Shown: positions 26,301 through 38,300 of the stretch, piece by piece | Position numbering within the stretch: the first letter of the stretch is position 1 | How the letters are laid out: every line of letters starts with the position of its first letter | From: Mauremys mutica | Lineage: Eukaryota > Chordata > Testudines > Geoemydidae | Direction: 5' to 3' | Assembly (NCBI RefSeq): GCF_020497125.1 | Contig: NC_059072.1 | Coordinates: 305,120,781-305,184,780 of the forward strand | DNA: 64,000 nucleotides | Position numbers and translations under genes: made by a program | Notes under the pieces: model-generated | What the model saw: only the letters and a program-made list of their open reading frames with translations | What the model was told of the DNA's origin: nothing | Database searches by the model: none

Positions 26301-29300
26301 GGATAACACTTTGATTCACCTTTTTTCTTTAAAACTTCTGTCTCAGTTAAAATTCACTAGAACAGCAGCATATTTTTATTCCTTTAACAGTAGTATTTGA
26401 GAATTGCATTAAATATGGCATGTGAAGGTCCATTTGCTTTCTCTGCACCATTACCCTGAAGGATGTGGCATTGGTACTAGCACTGTAGGTTCTTCTTTGA
26501 GTGCTGGTCCCTGTGTGTTTTCCCCTGTGGGGATGCATGTGCTCCATGCACCTGGAGCCGGAGAATTTTGAAAGCAGTGGCTGTTGATCCTCATATGTGC
26601 CCTTGCTCACCTCGTGCCTCTGACTGAGGAGATAAAGAGTGGGTGGACCAACTGCCTCTCTGGTTCCTTCTCACCACCACATGGTCCGGGTCAGAACCTC
26701 CAGTGTCCAAAGCTTTGGATTTATTTCTTTATCTGTTAACATATATTTAGATATTTGTAAATAATTTTTAGAAGTTTTAGAATTTAGAAGTTTTATCTAA
26801 TAGTTTATAGTATTTTATAATTAGTTAGTTAGTCTCCTGAATCTTCTTGCCTGTGATCCTTCTCAGTCAGTGATGACCATCAATACTGCATGAACTGCTT
26901 TGGGAAAATCCGTGTCATGGCAAGGTGCAATATCTGCTGTTTGTTCCCCAGTCATACCAAGGAAGGGAGGGTGGGAATTTTGTCCAAGGAAACACCTAAT
27001 GGAAAAGGCCATGAGGCCACAATTGGAACTAGGCTGGGAGCCCCTCTCAGGTACCCCCCCTCCCCATTCATCCATGAGCTTGACTCAACAAGGAGTGTGC
27101 CTTCTCTTCTGAGGCCTTGCTCAGGACTTCATCAGGGTTTTGTCAGGAGAACAGAGAGCATTCTCATAAGTATGGAACAAAATCTTCTTCCAAATCCACT
27201 TTGAAGAAGTTGGATTCAAACCTGCCTAAACCAAGCATGTTTCTAAGCTCAGCCCAAAGAACTTAGTACATCCTAAATCTCAGCAGCATGACAAGAAAGC
27301 CCACAAGTTTAGGGCTTCATTGGCACTAAATCATGATCTGCTGGCACCAATGCCTCTGGTACCTTCAAAACACAAACCCTGGGATCCGCCAGTACTGAGG
27401 AAGACCGATCACTGAGAGCATTGGTTACCCATGGTACAGTCTTTGTCTTCCATGACTGTGTCTCAGACTATCTGTACTGTGGCTCCAGCAGTTCGATTAG
27501 GCAGGACCCCTCTACCTCTAGAACGAGCTGAGACCTGTGATGCTCCTGAGTACATCTTTGCTCTTCCAGATCTGGAGTCTCCTACTCCATCAGGTCCCTC
27601 CCTCTCAAGAGAGGTTCTGACTCCACCGGAAGAGCCAACATTTGGGAGGAGTCTGTCTCCCATTCCATTTTGGGCTGTGACTTTCCTCCAGCGGCACCAT
27701 CTGTATCACTGCTGGGCCCAGAATTCGCTTTCTCCTCATCAGTAGATTCTGAACCACCTGATGAATCATTATTCCCTCCTCCAAAACACACCTTCCTGGT
27801 CAGAAGGCCTGGAGCAGCTTGGAACCAACATTCATCTCATCACCTCCTCAGAACCATTGGTACCCCATGCAATGGGGACCTCTGAAATCCCCATTTGATC
27901 TATCTTATTGACCATACTGAGTGCCATGGGACCAATACCATCCTGCAGTATTGGTCCAGTATGCTAAGGAGTTGTCCCTTCTCTCCCTTGAGAGAGGGCA
28001 ACCAGAACTGCCACCTGAGAAGGAGTATGTGCCAAATCTGTCAGTTCCATTGGAACTGAGAAGATCGCCGTGTTTCCAATGTCTCCACCCCCACCCCCCA
28101 TTACTATAAGCAATTCCAAGAACTTCCTCTTGTAGATTCCTCTTCAGGAGGTTCGGGATCCTCAACACAAGCTCCTAGACAGCCTCCAGTCCTCTGGCTC
28201 CACTCAAATAGCACTCCCTGTTAATGAAGCCCTCCTGGAGCCATCTAGAGCAGTCTGGCATCCCCTGGCTACCTATGCCCCAACCCCTAACAGACAGAAA
28301 GATGGTACTATATCCCAGCCAAAGCTGTGGAATTTCTGTTCTCTCATTGGTCCAGGCCGTCACAGTGAAATCTAAGCAGCAAACCCCCTAACTGGTAAGG
28401 AGGGCAAGCTTCTCAATTTACTGGGAGAGAAGTTCTTTTCTTCTAGCCTCCAGTTCAGGATAACCAACTACCAGGCACTGATGGCTAAGTACGAATTCTG
28501 TGAATTTTGAATAGTTCGGGACTTTGCTGACAGACTTCCGCAGCAGAACAGAGATCAATTCCAGACTCTCATAGAGGAAGGCAAATTGGTTGCCAGAACC
28601 GCTCTCAAATCAGTGGTAGAAACGGCTGTTACATCTTCCAGTGCAAGGGCTACTGCCATTGTAATGTACAGGGAGTTGTGGCTCCAGGCTTTGGGGTTTT
28701 CCAGGGAGGTCCAGAACACTGTTGAAGATCAGACTGTTTAATCAGAAGACAGAGAAGTCCTTACACACTCTAAAGGACTCCAGGGCCATCCTCTGCTCCC
28801 TGGGAATATACACACTTGCCCCAAAGAGAAAATTCCACCAGCAGCCATGCAAGCCTAGACTGATGGCACAACAGTTCTACCACCAGAGACCTTACAAGCC
28901 ATACTGTAAGAGGCAGAGGGTTCAAAAGACCTGCTTTGCCCCACACCTTTCACAGCAGGTTTCTCAGCCCAATGCTAGCCCTCAGCAAAACGTTATTTGT
29001 GATGGGAGCTCAAGAGCTGCAAACTACTAAGTCCTACACCTCCTGACCCTCATGTATTCTTTAGGGGTTGTCTAGCCCTCTTTTTCAACACCTGGAGTTC
29101 AATGACAATGGACAAGTGGGTGCGGAATGCCATCCATTCTGGCTAAATGATACAGTTTATGTCTCTGCTCCATCCAAAACCCCTGCCCTGCCCTCTTTTG
29201 GGGGCTACTCTCACAAGAAGATTCTCAAACAAGAAGTGGAATCCCTCTTAGAGTGAGAAGTGATAGAGCAGGTTCCTCATTAGTACCAAGGGAGAGGTTT

Positions 29301-32300
29301 TTACTTGACATACTTCCTAGCATCCAAAAAGAAGGGTGGTTGGAGACCCATTCTCGATCTCTGCCATCTTTATTTTCAAATTCAAGTGTTGCATGGTCAC
29401 ATTGGCATCTATAATTCCATCCCTGGAAAAGGACATACGATTTACACCTCTCTACATGAAGGACACCTACAGTCATGTGGACATGACCCTCTCACATGGT
29501 GACGCTCTATTTCTTCCATGGTCAGACCCTTTGAGCTATGCCTTCCCTCCGCTACTACTCCTGCCTTGGGCTTTACACAAGATTCAGCAGGACAGGGCAT
29601 AAGTCATCCTCATTGCCCTCAAGTGGCCCAGAAAGTTTTGATTCCCAGACCATCTACGCATGCCGTCTCAGGCACCAATCATTATTCCAACATTTCCTGA
29701 TCTCCTGACCCAGGAGAATGGCCAGATCAAATGTCCCAACCCCCCCTCTGCTTCATTTCGGGGCTTGGTTTTTGGATGGGCATCATCCTTAGAGCTATCG
29801 TGTTTTGAAGCTGTACAGAACATCTTTTCTAATCTTTTCTAAGGATTCCACTAGAAAATGTTACCTAGTTAAGTGGAAGCATTTTTTTTATCTGTGGGCA
29901 TCAGATGTGTACCCCTGAAAGCTGCAGCTAATCTTCTTATTCTGGATTTTATTTTTTTCCTTAAAGACATCATTTGTCTATCAGCTCCTTACGGTCCACT
30001 TGGCAACAATCAGTGCATACCATCCACCTTTGCAGGGCCACGCTGTCTTCGTGCACCCATTGACTAGCAAATTCTGGAAAGGCCTAATCAAAATCTTTCT
30101 GCCTATAAAAAGGCCCACTCCTCAATGGAACCTGAATCTTGTTCTCTCCATATTAACTAAGCCTCCCTTTGAATCATTAGCTTCTAGCTCCATGTCTCTC
30201 CTGTCCTTGAAAGTCATATACCTCGTAGCTGTCACCTCACCCAGAAGGATTGGTGAGCTTGGAGCACTGATGGTGGATTCTCTTTACGCTATATTCCATA
30301 AGGACAAATTTTCATTATGTTTACACCCTAAATTCACTCCAAAGTATTTTCAGAGTTTCACCTGAACCAGTCAGTTCACTTAGCTGTGTTCTTCCCAAAC
30401 CCACCCTCACCCTCAGAAGAAAGGGGTATCCATGTCCTCGATGTTTGGTGAACTTTAGCCTTTTACCTGCAGAGAACAAAACCAATCAGAAAGTCTCCCA
30501 GACTATTTCTCGTCAGACACTGAGCCTTGGTACAGGACTCCTCCACTGATGCATATTTTAGAATGGTGGACTTTTGTTTGGCTCTGCCATCTACAACCTC
30601 GCACCCTCCTCTTATTTGGGTACTGCTGGTCAATCAGCCAGCATTCAAAGAAGAGAAAGCTACCTACCTTATAAAACTGGAGGTTCTTCAAGATATGTGT
30701 GGTCCCAGACTGTACTACACTACCCTCCCTCCTTTCCCTTTGCTACGGATCTTTTTGTTCTCCATAGAGAAAGAACTGGAGAGGCGGTCAGTCCGCCCCG
30801 GCCTTTATCTCCTTGGTTGGAGGCACAAAGTGAGCCAGGGCACGTGTGCAGTCCTACAGATGCTGCTTTCAAAATTCTCCAGCTCCTGGTGCATGGAGGA
30901 CATACATATCCACAGTGCAATAAAGATAGGGGTCATACATCTCAAGAAACTTCCAGTTACTATGAAGTAAGTAAGTTTCTCTTGTGAGATGTACTTGTGC
31001 CAGGATATTAAAGACAGAAGGTGGGTGAGGTAATATCTTTTATTGGACCAACTTCTTTCTGTTGATGAGAGAGACAAGCTTTCAAGCCACAGTACCTTTC
31101 CCAGACTTGAAGAGCCCTGTGTGGCTTGAAAGCTTCTCTCTCACCAACAGAAATTGGTCCAATAAAAGATATTTCCTTACCCACCTTGTCTTTCTCATAG
31201 GAAGGCAGAAACTTTCAAAATGACTGCATCAGGCACTAAAGTTGTTTGAAATTAATGCTACAGTAGCCTTAGATTTTTAAGGTGAAAATTAGACTCTTCA
31301 TCTTCTGCGGCTTTGATCCTTGTAAGTCTGTCAACAGCTTCCATTGCTAACTGAATAAAAATAAAAGTACAAATGAAGGAAATGAGATATAGTATTTCAC
31401 CTGTGATAGAGCTATGATGACTTTGTATAATTACAAAGTTGCTTTGGATAGTTCCTATTTGGCCCTATACTGTCAGGAAACACCTGGGAAAATCAGTTAC
31501 ATAGTTTAAAAAAACCAGCCACCCTGAATAGCCTGTGAAAGGAATGATTGCAAATGAGCAAGGCTGCATTTACTTTTCAACACTCTTTCTAAATTGTTTG
31601 CATAACTCCGCTGATCATAAAACCCTGCCCAAATCTTAATTATTAGAATTTGTGATCATGCCAATAGAAGATGCCACTGTATTGCACTATTTTCAGCTAA
31701 TAGTTTCTAAATTAATCAGTCCCGAATCTTTGGTCCAAAATAATCTCTCTGGATATGCTGCAAAAGCCATCTGCTTGACAGAATTTGTTGAAGTGTTGGG
31801 GAATGTCTCTGCAAAAGTGGAAAGGGACATTACTGCTGCTCTGATTTAATGACTATCTGAATTTATTTATTTCCTATATATGATTATTTTTAAACTGCTG
31901 GATGGTCATCATTACGTGATTATAACTGTAATTATTAAGGTGCCTAGAGCTTTTTGTACAGTGACCTCTTTTTGCTTTAAATCTAAATAAATAAATGTTT
32001 GCATATATGTATGTATATAAATGATTGACAAATAAAAGCATTTGTGCAATACTAAGTTATTTCACTGTTGAGCAAAGGTTTTTCAGATTCCTGAATATAT
32101 ATGTTTGTGTGCACAGCGTGATATAATTTTACTAAAAGCACTGAATTGTGAATGTAGAATTCATGAGTCAAAAGTATAGGATACATAGCTTTCCTCCTAT
32201 AAGCTACTATTTAATCTTTTACATATTTGAATGCTAATAAAATAATTAACACCAATTGACATTTCAGTCTTGGTTTAATTTTTAAATTAATGTTTTTCTT

Positions 32301-35300
32301 GTTTCTTCTCAGCCCTCTGATGAAGATACTGTCAGCCTTAATGTACCAATGTCAAACATTATGGAAGAAGATCAGACTATAAAGGAAGATTCGGGTCACC
32401 ACATCAACCTAGTCCAAGGTCTGAATGTAAAGAAGAGAAAGTTAACCGTAACAGGAATTCTGCCCACTATTCTATATGTAATGCTGTATGAGTGCAATTC
32501 ACAAAAAACTTCCCAACCTAAGTTTCTATTAACAGCGTGGTTAAAACCTACTATTTCAGTTTACCACTATTTTTCCTGGAAAATTTATGAAGCACATTTA
32601 GTTTTGTACTTCTAAGAACAATCACTTAGGCCTGAAACTACAAAGGCACTTAGGCACTTAAGCCCCAGACTTAGATGCCTGCTATCTCACTCGAGGTGCC
32701 TGGATGCCTATCTCCTGCTTAAGCCTCAGAGTGATCCACGAACCAGAGGAAGGTAGGCGTTTGTCTACCTAACTCGCATGCATATCCTGATCCCTGTAGG
32801 CGTGCTCCGAGGCTGCCTATTGGATCAGGTACCATTCAAAATCTGGGCAGAGGAGGAGGAGGAGGACATGGAAGGTGGAGGTGGTGGTGCATCTTTAAAT
32901 TTTTAGCCTAGTGGTTAGAGCACTTACTTGGGATGTGGGGCAACCAGGTTCAGTTCAGTTCCCTCCTCAGGCAGAGGTGGGGAAAAAGGAATTAAACACG
33001 GGTCTCCCACACCTCTCAGGAGAGTGCTCTAACCACTAAGCTATGGCATACAATAACTCCCCACTTAATGTCCTCTCGCTTAACGTTGTTTCGATCTTAC
33101 GTCCCTGCTCAATTACAGAACATGCTCTATTTAAAGTTGTGCAATGCTTCGTTATAATGTCCTGCTTTGTCCACAGCTGGCAGCCCCCCATCAACTCCCT
33201 TATGCCCCCCCTTCCGCCCGCCGGCAGACCCCACGGATCAGTGCCTTCCCCTTCCTCCCCCGGCCTCCTGCCCGCGGCAGTCAGCTGGCTTGCGACGTTC
33301 AGGAAGGAAGGGAGAGGAGCAAGGACCCGGCGTGCAGGCTCCCCCTCCATCCCCTGCCTTCTGCTCATGGCAAGGGGGGAGGGGGGAGCCTGCATGCTGA
33401 GTCCTCGCTCCTCCCCCCTCCCTCCTGCCCCCTGAACGTCACAAGCCAGCTGATTGCCGCAGGCAGGAGAGAGGAGGGAGGAGCGAGGACGCGGCACACC
33501 TCCCTCCTCCATCTCCTGCCTGTGGCAATCAGCTGGCTTGCGGTGTTCAGGAGGCGGAGGGAGGGGGAGCCTGTGCACCGTGTCCTCGCTCCTCCCTCTT
33601 GCCTCCTGAATGCTGCAAGCCAGCTGATTGCTGCGGGCAGGAGGCAGGGGAGGGAGGGGGAGGAGCAAGGATGCGGCATGCGGAGTAAAGGGGGGGGGAA
33701 GAAGAGGCAGGTTAAGGGTGGGGGCTTGGAGGAAGGGGTGGCGTGGGTGGGCCAAGGGTTGAGCCTCCCACCCCGGTGCTTGCACAGTAGGAGAAGCTGC
33801 TGCCGCTGCCGCACAACGTGCTTTTAGCCTACGTCACCTTCAGCCTCCTTGCCTGCCTCATTGTCTCCAGAGCCAGAGGGCTGTGACTGTGTGGGGTAAG
33901 GCGGGGGCACCTCCCAATTATAGTACTGTACTGTATGGCCAAAAAGAATTCCCTGGAACCTAACCCCCCCATTTACATTCATTCTTATGGGGAAATTGGA
34001 TTCGCTTAACATCGTTTCACTTAGTCGCATTTTTCAGGAACAGAACAATAACTATAACAATAAGTGAGGAGTTACTGTATTCTGATGTGGGGCTCCTTCA
34101 GTCTCTCCTATTGAAGCTTTCTACTGTGTATACTTAGTCATTGGGCCAGCGAGAGAAAATGACTCTGTAGCCTGATGGTTAGACCAGCCACCTGAGAAGT
34201 AGGAGTACAAGAAATAGATCAGGTATCCTAGACTGACCTAAAATGTACTCTAGTCTGTGTATCTTAATTTCTGTATTGTTAGTGACATTTGTTGCATTTA
34301 CAATTGATTGATTGCTTTCCATGAGTCATATTCTTCTCTCTCTCATTGGTGTAATTTAGGAGTAACTCCATTGACATGAGTAGAATTGTTCCTGAATTTT
34401 ACTTGTGAGAGATCAGAATCCAGTCGTGTCACAACATAAAATAAACTTGCATTAAAAGTAAAATGTTTACACTTTATTAGTAGTGGTCCAGTGTAGTCCA
34501 AAGTCTTATTTGTTTTTATCATTCTTGTACCTTTTGGATTTCATTTTTGGCTGTGTTGCTGGGCTCTAATAAATTTAAAAGGTTCCTTAGGTGACTCTGA
34601 TTTAAATGCAAAGTTGGAAAAGCTGACTCAGAAATAATTTTTGTATCTTTTTTGGGTCTTTTGGTCTCATTTCTCACTGGTAGAATTTCATCAGGGACCT
34701 TCTCTCATGATTCACAATGAGAAGTTAAGAGAAGCAGGAAACCAGTTTGCTGAAGGATCACATCTCCTCACAACTGAATTTATGAGCTACATCAAGGCAA
34801 GTTTGTGATCGATTTTACATGAAAAAAATCTCATGACTACCTTCCTAGCAAGCAGAAATGATAAACTATTGGCACCTTGCTAATAATAAGAGAAGTGCAA
34901 TTGATATTCATCCTCATCAGTTCAGTGCCACAGAGTGAAAACATGAGCAGGCAGATTAATCATAACAGTAATTTTAAAGCTGTATGGTCAGGTTACCCAT
35001 AACTCTTATTCTAACCTCACCCTAATCCTTGAGATCTGTCATTTGTTTTGTTTTTGTTTGTTTTGTCATTTTTAATTAGCAGATGTGTTCACCAGTAAAA
35101 GTTTACATTTTTCTTCGAGTTCTGGCCCTATGCATATTGCACATGTGGTATACATTTGCTTCATGTTCCTGAGACTGGAGAATTAGCAAGTAGTGCCTGT
35201 TGGTCCATGCCGGCACCCTGGCATTCCTCGTGTCCAGTACCGAGGTTATAAGGGGAGGCATGGACTGCCTGCCTCAATAGTTCCTTCTTACCGCCACATG

Positions 35301-38300
35301 ATCTGAGTAGAATCCTCTGTGTCCGAAGCATCTTTATCGTCTTTTTATCTGTAAATTTGTTGTAAATTCTTAGTGTTTACTGGTTTTGGTACTTTTCTAG
35401 TATCTTTTCATAGTTAGTATAAAGAGGACTATGCCCAACGTTTTGGGGTTTAAGAGCTTAGTATCCTGCCTCCATTTCCTTTTGGTCACTGATGACCATC
35501 ACTACTGCCTTCACTGCCTAGAGGAGGCTCACATCTCCACCAAGTGTAGCATCTGCCACTCCTTTCCTCCCTGAACCTGAGAGGGGGGAGAGCTTCAACT
35601 GAGAACGTACCTCATGGAGAAAACCATGAGGCCCCAGTGGGATTCAGGCTGGCAGGACCCTTCTGTACATTGGCCTCAGTCTGCGAGCAACATCCTTCTG
35701 AGCATGAGCTCTGGAGCAGAGTACAGCTCTAGTAAGCCCAAGGACACGTTGTCTTGGGTCTCTCATGAGACTAACAGACACAAGACCAGATCTCTTTTCA
35801 GATCCCCTCACAAAAGGAGGGATCCTTCCATGACTACTTCCAAATCAGGTGTGTCTTAGACTTAGGCCAGCCTAAACCTCCTGACCATAAGGGTAAGCCA
35901 TGCAGAATCAGGGATACATTGGTACTGACTCCTGTACCAATTAGCAAGCCAAGAGATTGGCATCTGCTGGCACCAACCATCAGCTCCAGACAAGAAGAAT
36001 CTTCTTAGATGGTACTGGTCCACCCCCATAAGGATCCACCAAGCCTAAGCACATGGATATGCCAAATCTGTCTGTACCAACTACCAGGACATCTCACACT
36101 CCCGATCGGACTGAGATTTATACCTCCCCAGAGGATATCTGTGCTCTACCATATTCTCATTCTTCTCTTCTCTCAGGTCTAGCCCTTGTAAGGGATGTTT
36201 TGACACCAGAGGAGGAACCCACTTTGAGGAGAAGAAGCTATTCCCCTACTCCGTCCATTCACTGAGTCTCCCTTTACTGTTACCAAGGGCACTGCCAGCG
36301 GAAACAGATCCTACCTTTTCATTGGCTCGTCTTGGGTGTCAGATTCAGTCTTCACCTTCACGTGGGGAGGTTAACCCAGATAGAGCCTCTATACTATCTT
36401 GGACCCATCTTCCACTCAGACATGATTACCAGCAGTCTCTTGAGTACCCAATACATGGGAGTTCCCCTCAACCAGCATTTGGGGCCCTACTGGGGCCCAT
36501 GGGATCCCTAAGCATGGCACCCTGGATCCTTGCATGAGTCTGACTGACCCTCTTCCCCTAGACAACAGCAACCAGTACTGCCAGAGCATGCGGAAGAGAA
36601 AGATGCAGAGCAGGATCCACTGATATCGGCAGTATCTATAAGCATAGGCTATCATGCCATCCTCAGTATCCCTGCCTGATGACCATAGGCAATGCCAATA
36701 ACTTTTGCAGAGCGTGGCAACTGAACTTCATATCCCACTTAAAGAGGCCCATGATACACAGCATAAGCTCCTGGACATCCTGCAGTAAACAAGTTCCTCA
36801 TGGAGCCAGCCAGGGTGGTATGGCACACACCTGCATCTTGCAGCCCTATCCCTAAAACCTCACCACACTGCCCCCACCCACCTTACACATCCTCCACACC
36901 CACCTATGTGTGTGGCTGGTGCGCAGCCCTTGATGGTCTGCTGTGCGCACCTTAGAGGGAACACAGGTGAGAGCTTCACTATTCGGTCCTAAACGAAATA
37001 ATCTCTGAATGGGTAATGACATCCTGGGACTTGTTCACCTCCCAAATGAACAAGAACATCTTCTACTATCCTGGACAGACCACCTGAAGTATGCCTTTCC
37101 TCCCATTCCACTGGTCCCGCATGTTCTGCGGAAAATGTGCCATGACAAAATGTGCGTTATTCTCATTGCACCCAACTGGCCCAGGCAGTTTTGGTTTCTG
37201 GACCTCCTGCAAATATCAGCCCTTCCTCCTCAGCATCCGCCCCCTCCCAGATCTGCTAACTCAGGAGAATGGTAGAATCAGACATCCCAACCCAAACCCC
37301 CTTCACCTCCTAGCCTCGTATTTGGATGGGCATCAGACTTGGAGTCTTGGGGCGTACACATTTAAAGGGTGTTCAAACTGTTCATAAACACGACAGAGAA
37401 GATTCCATGAGAAAATGCTGTGTAGCTAAATGAAGGCGTTTCTGTACCTGGATGCAACAAAACTAGATAGCTCCAGAGACAGCAGTTATCCAGGCTATTT
37501 TCTAGACTATCTTCTCACTCTCAGATATCAGGCCTTTCTTTTAGCTTTCTGTGGGTACACAGCAATCAGTGCCCTCCACCTTTGGGTAAAGGGCTATTCT
37601 ATTTATACTTACCCGATAACAGCCAGATTCCTGAAGGGTCTCACTAAGACCTTCCCACCAGTAGCAAAGCCAGCACCACAATGAGACCTCAGTCTTTTTC
37701 TCTCAATACTTACCAGACCACCCTTTAAATCATTGGCTACATGCTCGGCGTTCCACCTGTCAATGAAGGTCACCACCTGCATCGCCGTCACTTCAGTCAG
37801 GAGGGTGAGTGAACTGGCAGCACTCATGGCCGACCCACCATATTCCACATTCCATAAGGAAAAAGTTTCCCTTCGCCTCCATCCAAAATTCACCCCAAAG
37901 GTAGTCTCCTACTTTCACATAAATTAATCAATTCACTTACTGGTATTCCTTCCAAAACCTCATGCTTCCAGTGAAGAGAGGAGACTTCATTCCCTCAATG
38001 TCAGATCACCTTTAGCTTTTTATCTGCAAACAACTAAATCTATTAGGAAACCGCTCTTATTTGTCCCTACGGCAGAGCGATCATGGGGACAAGTGTGATC
38101 TGCTCATAGGCTCCCTAAGTGGATCTCTGGCTGCAACTTCTTTGCAATCAGTTAGCACAGCTCCCTGGGCATTTGTAGGGTGGCTACCTGGAGTTCTATC
38201 CACACCTACTTGAAGGATTATGCTTTAGTCCAAGACTCCTCTTCAAATGAAGTCATTGGGAAAGTGGTATTACAGATCTCAAGACCACCAGCATCCTCTC

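Noticed and set aside
32407..32440. Alternative donor gtaaag for exon f
   Set aside because: It looks better than gtctga, but its phase does not fit exon g; the conserved EFHQ junction is only made with gtctga.
32895..32965. Possible tRNA gene in the interspersed repeat
   Set aside because: Only box-like stretches are present; there is no cloverleaf with paired acceptor and anticodon stems that I can draw, and the sequence recurs in a repeat.
33036..33827. Overlapping open frames of 249 (minus) and 227 (plus) codons
   Set aside because: Both come from the GC-rich, inverted-unit core of the TA-flanked transposon. No domain, and their opposite-strand overlap is expected in such DNA.
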